The translations under genes and the position numbers were made by a program. Positions 40,786 through 51,745 of a stretch of 64,000 bases of DNA are shown piece after piece; position 1 is the first letter of the stretch; every line of letters starts with the position of its first letter. This DNA is from Setaria digitata (taxonomy: Eukaryota > Nematoda > Chromadorea > Rhabditida > Setariidae): contig RCAB01000368.1 in the NCBI GenBank assembly GCA_003640385.1, positions 1 to 64,000 on the forward strand, read 5' to 3'. The notes below the pieces were generated by a model. It ran no database searches and was not told the DNA's origin. It saw only the letters and a program-made list of their open reading frames with translations.

Positions 40786-41587
40786 AACAGTAGCAAATAA
40801 CACAAAAATAAAACAAAAATAAACGTGACTTTCTGAAGAGAAAAGAGAAATGAACATCATTTGAAGCTTCTATTTAATTAATTGGTTCATTAGTTGGTAT
40901 CATTGGACAGATGACAGTCTCACCCATTCTATTCTTTTCTTTCCATAAATTTAAAACTGTTTAATTCAATTCATTATTCTCACCAACATATTATATGATC
41001 TGAATATTGGAATCTGCTACAAATTTACTTTAAACAAGTATGTAATTCTAGTATATTTGTATCTAATGTGATTTTGTTTTTTAATTTAAAACAGGATAAA
41101 ATAATGGTTTGCAAATAACGCAAAGATCTGCTTATAGCAATTACTATCAATATTGATGGGTCTATCACATCGGAACAAAATTTTCTCTCTTTTTGAATAT
41201 TGAAAGGATAATTTGAATTTAGAAATTTCAATTAGTTGCAAAATTTTACGAAGACATTCAATTTCATCAACCACTACCCTTGATTAATAGCTCTGATAGA
41301 CAAGAATGGGGGAATTATTACCAGACAAACAGAGTTCCTACTACGTCTCCTATTGAAGTAGGAAATTATAGTTTACTTCTAATTTTTCAAGTCCAGAAAA
41401 TGAACTAGAAAACACTCTTCTTCTTCCTGTGTAAGATGTCACAGAGTTCTCTGTAAGGGAAGCTTTACTGAATTATTAAAATTTCCCTCCATTTACTATC
41501 TCGAAGCTTTAAAATAACCTGAAATTAAGGTTAACTGCGACTCAGATCTATTGACGGAAATATAAATTTTAGGAAGAGTTTTAATTT

Positions 41588-41596
41588 ATGAAGTGA
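41588..41596 (+). promoter_or_regulatory. Minimal upstream ORF before the Dachshund start
   Basis: ATG AAG TGA sits two bases before the main ATG at 41598 and downstream of the acceptor-like AAATTTTAG at 41572. A two-codon ORF this close could cause reinitiation effects. Inference only. Confidence 0.3.
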
Positions 41597-41597
41597 A

Positions 41598-44500
41598 ATG
41601 AATCCTATGGTGGAACAATTTCGGAGACAACGCTCTGTCCCGGAAAATAATGCTGAATTTGTAAATTCAATTCCGGAATCAAGTGAAGAGCAACAAAATG
41701 TTAAAGGTGTGTTGAGTAACAGTAGAAAAAATTTCATTATGAAATTTCTTTTTAAAATTTCTGCCGGACAGACTTGCTTTAAAATTGATGCAACAGACTT
41801 CAATATAATATTGATTGTGCTGAAATTAAACGAACAGAAGTTGAATTCGTAACCATGTCTGTAAAGTCTGTGGAATTTATTTAAATATTACTTAGATGAA
41901 GCAATGATAAATTTTCTTAGAGGAATTTAGATACTGAAAAAAAGTTTTTTTATATTTGAAAAGTTGGATATTCTTATTTTATAGCTCCAAACTAATCTTT
42001 ATTTATGTGCAATAAAATAGTGGGGTAATGCAGAATTCAGTTTTGACCATTTATTATTATATAAGTCTTTGCTAATATTAAGATCTGATTAGTCAGCAGC
42101 AATCAGCAATGATTACGAGATTGCCCACAACGCCAACCTGTAATGACGATAAAACAAGTGATTCTAACAGCGCAAGAATTTATACTTATAGAGGGAGAAA
42201 AATTGCCGGTTTTGAATTGCAAGGTATTCAAATGATATGCTTACCTCAGGTACACTTTAATTAATTTCCTCTCAATTCTCTAGAGCTAACAAAATTAGGG
42301 TATTCATGATCATATGCAACATACTGAACTTCAGAAAGATCCTGCTTATTAAATGAAAAAAAAAACTTGAATTTCCGAAGTACTATAATTATTATATCAA
42401 TCACGATAAACAATCACTTAATTAACTGAAATCACTTATGCAACTTCGTTATCACTACTAACTTTCCCTACAGATTCCAGTTATTTTATTACTCTGGAAG
42501 TTTTTTAGAAGAGGCAGCACAAAAACTGATAATATCTCTCTTGATTACATCCCTATTATCTTAATTGTCTCTTACATTCAAAATTCAGGCTTATGAAATA
42601 TTCCTAAAAAATGTTATCAGTGGTCTTCACACAGTCCACAGTAAACTGAAGCGTCTCCAAATCCGACTCGTTATCTGTAATGTTGAACAGGTATAATAAT
42701 TCATTATTTGTAAACATACAATCATAATATCACTATACTTTGGTGAAAATGAAAACATTCTGACAGAGATGAAAAACTAATATCATATCTAATGATGTCT
42801 CATTATCATAATAACATATTTAAACAATTTGTTATTAAGTTTGAAAAAGAAGCAAATAAACTTTTAATAAGGAAGTGAATAGTAAGAGAACAAAGGGAGA
42901 AATCCTAGGGAATTTTAAAAATGGTTTAATTTACAGAATTTTAATTTGTTTTATAATTTCTATTTTTTATATAATATTGCACTTTACGACCATCGAACTT
43001 GTGAAATTTATTCAGTATCGGAAGATTATCATTCTCTTACCAGTCTTTCTGATAAGTATAAAAATGAAAAAGAAAGCATGATGTTTCCACTTACAGCTGC
43101 AGAACCATATCTTTTAGATTCCTGAAAAATAAATCCATCATTTAAAAAAAATTAATATATATATATACTGAATTCGAGTTAAATTAAATTAAATTTAGCA
43201 GGAAAAGTTGGATATCATGATGCAATTTATCTTCAGGTTCGTGCATTACGAAGTTTAGGTGCAATCCAACAAGGTGTCAACCGCTGTAAGTTAATTAGTT
43301 GTGATGATTTCGACCAATTATATGATGACTGCTACAAAATCCAGTAAGTTGAGCGAAGCGATTGATTTTATAGGCATTTACACTTCACATCAAATCACTA
43401 CTTACATCAACTTTCACTGCCACTTTTTCAGATGATCAAATTAACTGACATTAATTTTATTATTCAAAAGGCTTTACTTCTAGGAAAGGAGCCAATAGAT
43501 TATTTTCCTTGATGAACAACAAATGACATTAAATCATCATTGAGAATGCTTAGTGACAATTCTTTTTTTTGCACTAAAATGATTATTTGTAGTCATCGAT
43601 CAGGTCGTCCAGCAAAGCGATCCGCAAAGTGGGAAGATGTGCGAAATGATAAGACTGATAAGCAACAATGCTGTACAAATCGTTAGTTACCACTTCTTTA
43701 TTTTTTTTTTTTTTTTTTCAAAATAAATATTAAATAAAGTTAAAATTTTCGAAAAAAGCTGAAATAAATAATAAGAAAAATTTTTCAAACCAAAAACTAG
43801 ATGGATGACGTATTCTTATATATGTGTGATAATTTCAGACTAAATCTAAATGTAAAACTTCTTAGAATTTGATTTCTGTGAAAATCAAACAGCTACTTTT
43901 AGTCACGAATTTCCAGATGGATGTATCAGTTGAAATTTCTTCTTTAATATTTAAATTAGAAGCAAATTTTGAAAAACCGACAGTGTGAACTTTCTTCATG
44001 ACTTATGTGCGGCAAAATAATAATTACGGAATGATCATTTGAATAGCAGTTATTTGTTGTTAGATGATGATACAGTGCTACCATATAATTGTGTTTCCTA
44101 AATTGATGGTATAAAAAAGATAACTGTTCAGAAATGATTAAAGAATGGTAATAATGAAATCGATGATACACTTCAAAAATTTACAGAACACTGCTTGGTT
44201 GACATGAAACCTTAAAGAATAATTTGCAAAAACTTTTCAGCTTAATCAATTAGTTTTTTAAGGGCGCCTTTTTGATACCATACAGTTTGTTAACATATGC
44301 AGTTCCACGTCGACTTTCATTTTCATTCTCCTATTCTTTTTAAAAGCAAATTTTTCCGATGAGATCCACTCAAAGGAAATACCTTTTTCTTTTTTGAAAT
44401 ATATTTGAAACAAAATTTTAATTTTCTCTTTGTAAGATATGGCACCAATCACTACAACTCAACAGATCGTCCTACAACATTTGATGGCAACTGCTGCTGC

Positions 44501-46113
44501 TGCTGCTGCTATTAGTGGTTCACAACAAATTCAACTGACCGAAAAAATGATCAGTGCATCTGTTGCTGATCAAGAATTCAGGTATTATCATTTTTCATCC
44601 TTCACCAATCAATTAATAGGTGATTTACATCAATACTATCATTCTTACAATTACTACAATCAAATTATCACCACCATCACCTACATGTCTTCAATGAACA
44701 TTATGAATGTTTCTTTTTATATTATAGAATAAATATTTCAGTTTTCTGTTAAAGGAAAAAAAGCTTTCTTATACATTAATTATTAATACACTAACGATCT
44801 TAAGAAAAAATAGCGGAAGCTCATCGGTATTAAACATTTCAAGAAGTACTTCATTACCACCAACAGTACCATTAAACCTGACGAAAAACGTTGACAAAAA
44901 TTATCAGTACGAAAATGACAATAATATATCGCAGGAAGGATTTTCAAGCAGCAATTCTGAATGCATGCTACAAACCGATTGTTTTAATCAGGTTAATAAT
45001 CAGCGATTATATTGTCCATGTTCCACTAATAAAAATCTATCTCTAACTCTTTCTTCTACCAAAACTACACGTTTCATTCACTCAAACAAATTTAAGAAGG
45101 CGAAATTTTTGGGAATTTTTTTTTATGAAAAAGAAAAGCTACTAAGTGAAAGAAGTAAGGAACAATTAACATGAACTAATAATATAGAATGTTAGTATTG
45201 TTGAATATCGTGAGAGAAGGTATGAAATTTATTGTTGGATATCATAATAGAAAGCATGAAATTAAGAACATACCACTATTATCTGTGAGAGAAAGCCATA
45301 TCGCCTTATAAAAATATTTTTAGAACACTTCAGCCGAAGACAGACAAATTTTACAAACTGTGCTCAGTAAACTAGTCGCTTTGATCGAGATAGCAACGTT
45401 AAATTTAAGAGCAGAACGTGAAATGGTGGAGAATAAGAAATGTATTGTTTTGTTTACAAAAATTCATTATTCCAACAGTCTTTTAATCGTGACTTTTCTT
45501 TAAAATTTGACCAAAAGAAACCACAAAACGAATTATCTATGTACATGCATTTAGAGCGGTCTATTGAAGATTTAATAACAAAATGATTCTCGTCCAGAAA
45601 AGAAGCAAAAAAATTGAATACTTAATTATTATTTATTACAGCACTTCTACGTAAACTTGAAGAAGACCTAGAGCTTAAAAATAGTGAATATGAAAAGATG
45701 CAACGAGAATTCTTCAGAGAACAGCAAAAAGCGCGTAAGTTCATGCATGAGAATAAAAAAATAAAATTTTTCTAAAATTGAATTCCCTATAATTCTAAAA
45801 AAAAAACTCCTTAAAAAATCAAATATATGTAAAGACTAAATATATATAAAAAATATGTCTACACAGTAATATTTATTTTAAGGCAATTAAAGTTATGATT
45901 ACACAGTAGTAATTTAATAAAAAACCACAGTGAGATAATGTAATTGAGTCAAAATAAATAAAACTCACACGTTAAATCACTCATTTATCTTTTGCATTTT
46001 TAGAGATTTATTTTCGACGGTACTGCAAAGCAAAGCGTGAATCATTAAAGCTCAGAGAAAAACTAATCGACATAAGCCACGATGCAAAAATTAATTCAAA
46101 GCTCCAATCATGA
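41598..46113 (+). CDS. dac-1: Dachshund family transcription factor (dac-1 type)
   Basis: Ten exons: 41598-41706, 42107-42249, 42589-42690, 43237-43343, 43593-43681, 44437-44581, 44814-44991, 45324-45441, 45642-45734, 46004-46113; all phases agree, total 1194 nt (397 aa). Residues about 59-165 form the Ski/Sno/Dac (DACHbox-N) domain: YRGRKIAGFELQG, then MICLPQAYEIFLKNVISGLH, TVHSKLKRLQI, VICNVEQVRALRSLGAIQQG, VNRCKLIS and the basic HRSGRPAKR. The middle holds a short poly-Ala (ATAAAAAAIS), as in animal DACH proteins. Residues about 292-397 are a charged coiled coil (DRQILQTVLSKLVALIEIA, later LLRKLEEDLEL) corresponding to DACHbox-C. Dachshund proteins act in the nucleus as corepressors or transcription cofactors in neuronal and other cell-fate decisions. 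The protein is much shorter than vertebrate DACH1, in the low-complexity linker. Exon 1 is joined by phase only and is the least certain. Confidence 0.92.
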
Positions 46114-46670
46114 TAAAATAATCACTGTTGATGATTTTAATCAGTGCATAATTAACAAAAAAAAACACGGGAAGTTATACAGGAAATACTCACTAGTAAA
46201 ATTTTATTGGTTAGTCAGATTCCTTAACTTCTTTTAGAAGATCTAAGCTTCGTTTCTCACCATTATCAGCAAGTTAGAATGTTGTCTGTTACTTTTTATG
46301 TACAACAACAGTAAATCGTATTCGTTAAATGCTCATAGATTTACCTTTCCGGAATAAACTTATAAGGATGACTTCCTCACTTCATTGCAAACTACTCATT
46401 TCAAAGAATTTTAATATTTCTACCATTTCAAAAATTAGTATTCCAATTAATGAGTTATTGATTGATTGTGGTAAGTTGTATGCTTCGATATTACTAAGAA
46501 TTTAGTGTAGATAATTGTATACTGCATATCATCATGATTGCTTTGGTTTCCCGGTCAAAATATGGCACTTATATCTCAGAGAAAGTTTCGCTCATAAAGT
46601 TTTTGATTTAGATAACTAACGATGTATGCGATGATCTGACATGAAATTACTTGTACTACGATAAACATTA

Positions 46671-46676
46671 AATAAA
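46671..46676 (+). terminator. Candidate Dachshund poly(A) signal
   Basis: AATAAA 558 bases after the Dachshund stop, in A-rich sequence. Plausible but not unique. Confidence 0.35.
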
Positions 46677-47699
46677 AAAGAAAATGAAACAATAAGTATA
46701 TTTTTATAAATATAAATTTATAAATCATTCCCAGAATTTTTGTTCAAATAAAAGAAAAAAAATAAAAAATAACTCATTGTCTGGCTTTTTTAGAACCTAA
46801 TTAAAATTACTTTTGGGAACCAGAAATTGCTTTAGAGATATGATTAGGCTGAGCGTAGACACTGCAGTGTTAAAGTGAAGTCGTTGTTCCTTCCACTTTT
46901 TTTTTGCCTAAATTATTTCAGTGAAATAAATACTTAAAAAAAGAAAACCTATCGATTTAAAATTTTAATATCCTTTTTAAAAAACATCACGATGTGAGCA
47001 AAGAGATATGACATGAGATGAGTTAATGAAATTTACTCACAATAATGCTTTTCGTGTCATATATTTTTTTAAGCTGTAAATGGACAATCAATCTCCTAAG
47101 CATATGTATAGAATCATTATTATAATCCTTTTTTTAAAAAAGATATTTACCCTTTACTGTTTAAGTAACTGCTTTCCAAATATCTATAAGCGTTCATAAA
47201 CACAATGTGCTAAGCAAAATTTTTCTGAATAATTCTATCCATTCATTTTGCTACCTATAAAATGATAATTAATAAGGAATCAGCTCTGCAGAAAATTTTT
47301 ATTCTTGATTTTTATTACACGAAAACGTTAATGGTTAGAGAAGTGAGACCGAAATGAATTTTAATCAAAATACAGGAAGTCGCGCACTGTAATACTGATA
47401 GAAAATAATCTGATAAAGTGATTAACTTGCGCAAAAAAAGAGTTAGTTCTAACTCTTCCGAAAACTAACCAATGTAAAAATTTGAATGGAATAAAACACG
47501 AACCACATAGGGACATTTTATTACGATCGCAATTATCACTACTACGATAATTAATATATTGCTTTATTTATAATAATAGTTATTATACTATAACATCATG
47601 ATAATAATTGTTAATATGGAAAACGGAAAATCGCAGTCGGAAAGTTACTAGAATCACTTATTTTCAAGCCTAAATAAAAGCATGAGAACAGAGTGGTGG
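46677..47699. other. Intergenic, nothing recognised
   Basis: AT-rich, no coding exon or RNA gene seen between the Dachshund gene and the tRNA. Confidence 0.5.
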
Positions 47700-47773
47700 G
47701 CCACCGTAGCTCAGTAGGTTAGAGCGTGGGTCTAATAAGCCCAAGGTCGCAGGTTCGACCCCTGCCGGCGGCA
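47700..47773 (+). tRNA. tRNA-Ile(AAU)
   Basis: A complete cloverleaf of 74 bases without intron. Acceptor stem GCCACCG/CGGCGGC has one A-C mismatch at pair 4. A-box TAGCTCAGTAGG, D-stem GCTC/GAGC. Anticodon stem TGGGT/GCCCA has a terminal T-G pair, and the loop CTAATAA gives anticodon AAT. T-arm GCAGG/CCTGC has loop TTCGACC, which also forms the B-box. Discriminator base A. It decodes isoleucine AUU/AUC (after A34-to-inosine editing). No T-run terminator follows within the next 100 bases, which is unusual for an active pol III gene; the mismatch and this absence leave open a decaying copy. Confidence 0.88.
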
Positions 47774-48145
47774 CGCAGATGAAAATAGTTCTAATGTCGG
47801 GAAAAAAGTGCTTGAGCATGGTTGCAACTGTGTTCATCTATTCTACCAACCAAAAAAATAAGTGACAGAGTCGCCGAATACTCTCTAAAAATTAGAGTAG
47901 TATTTTTCAACTTGCTTTCTTCCATTATTGCCGAGAACAATAAAAAGGAATTCGAATGCTCGAAATACTTCGACATATTTTCTGCACCTAAATGTGGGGA
48001 AGGGAGGGGAGGTTCCACCTTTTCTCACTGTTTTAGATTCTCATTTATTTGCGTAAAATGAGGTGACTGAGGAAAATGAGGACAAGTTCATTTTTTTTGC
48101 ATCAAAATTGATGAAAAAAATAAGAGTATGAGAGCTATTCGTTAC

Positions 48146-48436
48146 TCCATCACTTTCTTTACATTCAATTAAAGAAGACAGACTTGTTCAGATCATTTTT
48201 GTTTGTCAAAGCAAAAGTGAAAATGTGTCCAAGATCGAAAGGGTGTGAAAACACATGTGTTAAATAAAATTAATTGGAAAGCAAATGCTTNTCCATCACT
48301 TTCTTTACATTCAATTAAAGGAGACAGACTTGTTCAGACCATTTTTGTTTGTCAAAGCAAAAGTGAAAATGTGTCCAAGATCGAAAGGGTGTGAAAACAC
48401 ATGTGTTAAATAAAATTAATTGGAAAGCAAATGCTT
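48146..48436. repeat. 145-bp direct duplication around a single N (assembly join)
   Basis: Sequence 48146-48290 is repeated as 48292-48436 with two substitutions, and the two copies are separated by one N at 48291. This is the signature of two overlapping contig ends (or haplotypes) joined without merging, not a biological repeat. Confidence 0.9.
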
Positions 48437-48574
48437 GGTACCGAAAAGATCTATTCGTATGAAAATCTTCTGTCCTTGTAAAAAATTTAGATCTTACTTA
48501 GTATTCTTTGATTCTCGAATTCACATAAAAGATAATCTAGACGTAAGATTCACACTAAGTGTGCTTTAAAATTA
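48437..48574. other. Short non-coding spacer
   Basis: AT-rich sequence between the assembly join and the mitochondrial insertion; nothing recognised. Confidence 0.4.
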
Positions 48575-49044
48575 AATTAAATCAAACCATAAATTAAACC
48601 CTTGAAAATATGCAAATAAACAAATAAAAAAAATATAGAAGCACCATTAGAATGTATAATACGCAAAAGCCAACTAAAATTAATCTCAAACATGATATAT
48701 TGAACACTTATGAAAGCATAGCCAGCACTATAATAAAAAGTTAAAAAAAACAGTCAAAATCTGAGAAATCAACATAACACCCAATATACGACCAAAATTT
48801 CTTATATAACTTAAACTAAAACTAGCAGGTAAAAAAACAACTGAATTAAAAGAACTAACAAAAAATTTGGAAAAATCTTCTGTACCAAAAACAAAAATTT
48901 TAATTAAACTAAACCCAAAAATATATAATCCAGCTGACCCGTAATTAAATATAGTAAATCTATTTAATATTCTAAAAAACTACAAATCACGCATAAAATC
49001 ACCACCACTAAAAGAATAACTAATTAAATTCAATAATAAATACA
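48575..49044 (-). pseudogene. Nuclear mitochondrial insertion (NUMT) with cytochrome b fragment
   Basis: On the minus strand, roughly 48870 down to 48587 translates with the invertebrate mitochondrial code (TGA Trp, ATA Met, AGA Ser) into the N-terminal part of cytochrome b: SSFNSVVFLPASFSLSY, then [42 protein letters not shown] and [11 protein letters not shown] one-base deletion in the T run after QILT shifts the frame, so it cannot be functional. The adjoining 48880-49044, also T-rich on this strand, is probably the upstream mitochondrial neighbour (nad6 end and tRNAs by filarial gene order), which I infer and cannot prove. Ends are approximate. Confidence 0.8.
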
Positions 49045-49091
49045 TNACCACCACTAAAAGAATAACTAATTAAATTCAATAACAAATACAT
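49001..49091. repeat. 45-bp duplication around a single N (assembly join)
   Basis: 49001-49045 recurs as 49047-49091 with one substitution, separated by one N at 49046. Unmerged contig overlap, located at the edge of the NUMT. Confidence 0.9.
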
Positions 49092-49301
49092 CATTTTTAG
49101 TTGACTGTGCTCGTTTTGGTCCTTTCGTTTGTCATTAATTTTTGAAAGTTATTTCTATGGTAAAATTCTTTGATATTCTTGTTAATCCTCANTAAATACA
49201 TCATTTTTGGTTGACTGTGCTCGTTTTGGTCCTTTCGTTTGTCATTGATTTTTAAAAGTTATTTCTATGGTAAAATTCTTTGATATTCTTGTTAATCCTC
49301 A
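49084..49301. repeat. 108-bp duplication around a single N (assembly join)
   Basis: 49084-49191 recurs as 49194-49301 with three substitutions, flanking an N at 49192. Third join of the same kind within 1 kb. Confidence 0.9.
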
Positions 49302-50045
49302 TTGCTAGAATTGAAAAAAAATTCAAATAGCATGTTTGCACCCTCGAAAATAGAGTATACAGTTTGTACTGACTAGACCAGATTATAGTTTGTACTGATT
49401 AGACTGAATTCAATACATTTTATACGGAACTCCGGAAATGCCTAAGTAAACAGATTTGTGTCAAGTTTCAACGCTTCATCATTAATACAATACATTATTC
49501 CCTATTGGTTAGAGAAACCTCAACAATCTTAGTCCTCTCTTCTTTCCGCATGAAAGAGAAAGTTTACATTTACATTTTGCATATTTTAAATATGCAATTT
49601 TCTTAAAAACTTCTCAGTGAAACAATTAAACTCAATAGCCTCTGGCGACTTCTGTCAATAATTGATTCATTTAACATTTCATAGCGGAGATCAAGTAAGG
49701 GATCAGTGATAATAAGACTTTGCTATACGAGATACAATGAAACAGGTGTGGAAAGCAAATAGCTATTGAACTTTATCACAATTTGAATTTTAATTAGGAA
49801 TTCAGGAGACATTCGCTACTTTAAAAAGAACTGAAAAGTAAACAGTGACTCTAAAAATAAAAGACGCACTCTACACCATCACCTTTTTTTCCGTTTATAT
49901 ATTCACTTTATCTGTTTATACAGTATTTAGTTACTTAGTTTGTTAACCAATTAGTATTTTCTCTCATCTATTTATTTAATTTTAGTTTTTTTTTTCTTTC
50001 CTATTTCTTTTTTTTTTGAATATTGTTAACCATCAAACACCTTAC
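49302..50045. other. Non-coding, nothing recognised
   Basis: AT-rich sequence with T tracts; no exon or RNA gene seen. Confidence 0.45.
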
Positions 50046-50133
50046 CTCTTTTGAGCAAAGGACGAAGGACTGTAGCAGGCAGGGTAATTGGCCGCTTGGA
50101 AAAGAGGAAGCCTTTCTGCATTCCCCGTTGCTT
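50046..50133 (-). CDS. Isolated exon-like segment, unknown gene
   Basis: On the minus strand a pyrimidine-rich acceptor (CCTTTTTCAAAG) is followed by 88 bases of markedly higher GC ending at a strong donor (AAAGAG|GTAAGG). Two frames are open across it. One starts at ATG 50121 with MQKGFLFSKRPITLPATVL; the other contains LPLFQAANYPACYSPS. I found no neighbouring exon downstream, so this may be an internal or first exon of an undetected gene, a leader exon, or chance. Confidence 0.3.
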
Positions 50134-50683
50134 TGAAAAAGGAAAATAAACAAATGAATCTATGACAGCAATCTTTTAAAACTCGATTTTCTACACGACT
50201 GAGTAAGTGAAAATGACGTATTTTTACTTTAGACAACGTAGAACTTCACACTTGCTTCTCTTCCTGCGAGTTACCAAAGCCAGATTGACTGAAGGCAAAT
50301 TTAAAGCATTTCTTGTGTTGTATGTACTGTGCCAAAAAAGAGATTATTTTAGAATTACAATATTAGTTCCTCAATTTTCCATTTCAATACATCGGGCCTC
50401 AGTGATCCAGGATTTATTTTAAGTCGGTCTCTTCTCTTTTTGAAAATACCGCTCGCACTGCGAAAGATTTATCAACCAAATTATCAAAACTGCATCAAAA
50501 ACCGTTACCGTGATTTCATGAATCAATTTATTGAAACTTCAAACATTTATAGAAAATAAACTCACCCATTTCTGTCTTGATCATTAGCTGCTGCTTTCTT
50601 TAAACTGAAAATTCAAAACTTACCAATAAATATATATATTAAAGGATGGTGACAAAATGGAACAAAGATCGAATAATGTGAGA

Positions 50684-51745
50684 AAGCATACAATACATGC
50701 ATTGCTTCAAATTCACCGAAGGAGATAACAATAAATATAAATGTGCAGAGCAAGCGGAGCCAAAAAAAAAAGTTTAAAAAAAATACGTGCATTCAGTAAA
50801 GCTTATCTAAAGTCTTTATAATATGAAACAATGAAAGCATGAGAACGAAAGAAGCATGACAAAGAGGAGAATGAATAAAATTGAGGAATTTTAACATATC
50901 ATTGAAACCAGGAAATTCACTGAATAAAAAAATACTGTGTGAAAAGCATGAAAATAGTATCCAGAAAAATCTAAGACATTAAGGAAAAAAAACAGAAAAA
51001 AATGAGCGTGCGCTAAGTGTTATTGTCTGGCTATGAAGCATGCAGAGTAACAAAGAAAAAACATGCAATGATTGATTAATAAAAAAAAAAGTATTCAGAA
51101 AGAAATTGTGCAAAAAGCATGCAATAAGTCCATCTGCTAGAAAGTATGCAGTAAGTACTAGGTAACAAAAGAAATGCAGTAAATGAAGAAAGCATGCAAT
51201 AAGTCCATCTGCTAGAAAGTATGCAGTAAGTACTAGGTAACAAAAGACATGCAGTAAATGAAGAAAGCATGCAATAAATAAAAGTAGGAAACCGCGAAAA
51301 GTGTTATCGAAAAGTTGTACAGAATGCATGGAGACGTAAAAGTGACAAGAAAATATCAAAATAGAGCAGTGAGTACCAAGTGGCAGGAAAAGGGAAAAAA
51401 CATGCAGTAAGTCAGGCAAAACCACGCATTAACTGGATAACGGAACTTAGAAAATGTTTTCAAAAAAAGAAACTCTGTGAAAAGTATGCAATAACTGTCG
51501 GTGACAAAAATTCTGTTAGTTGTCGCTCACTAGAAAGCATGCAACGAGTATCCGAATGAAAAAAAAAAAAAGGAAAAACATGTTTAGGAAAAGCATGCAG
51601 TTAATGTGACAAAAATTTTGTTATTTGTCAGTGATAAAACGAAGAAAACACGAAAAAATGCCAAGACAAAAAAAAGCATGCGTTAAGTAAAATTAATTAA
51701 AATTAAAATTAATGATTTCAAAACTATAAGAGAAGCACGCAACAG
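50684..51745. repeat. GCATGC-core dispersed repeat field (left)
   Basis: About twenty copies of AAAGCATGCAATAAGT-like motifs (variants GTATGCAGTAAGT, ACATGCAGTAA) are spread over 1 kb with irregular 20-75 base spacing. A regular part with 75-bp units lies at 51114-51279. The long open frame on the minus strand over this field exists because the 75-bp period is divisible by three. Confidence 0.75.
51114..51279. repeat. 75-bp tandem repeat, about 2.2 copies
   Basis: Units begin at 51114, 51189 and 51264 with AAAGCATGCAATAA; the first two copies are nearly identical over the full 75 bases (shared inner blocks GTCCATCTGCTAGAAAG and AGTACTAGGTAACAAAAGA). Confidence 0.9.

Larger units (their letters stand above)
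37502..41570. other. Intergenic region between PDZ and Dachshund genes
   Basis: AT-rich with no convincing exon on either strand. Contains the perfect hairpin at 39372-39413 and a roughly 125-bp tandem duplication at 40547-40785. A possible AATAAA for the PDZ gene lies at 38251. Confidence 0.5.

Noticed and set aside
48575..49044. Bacterial (Wolbachia-like) insertion
   Set aside because: The text reads as mitochondrial cytochrome b in mitochondrial code, not as a bacterial gene.
50979..51425. 148-codon minus-strand frame with repeated hydrophobic text
   Set aside because: It is open because the 75-bp repeat period is a multiple of three; no start context, splice sites or family resemblance.
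50684..51745. CRISPR-like array
   Set aside because: Repeats are degenerate, irregularly spaced and of eukaryotic satellite type; no cas genes, and the genome is a nematode's.
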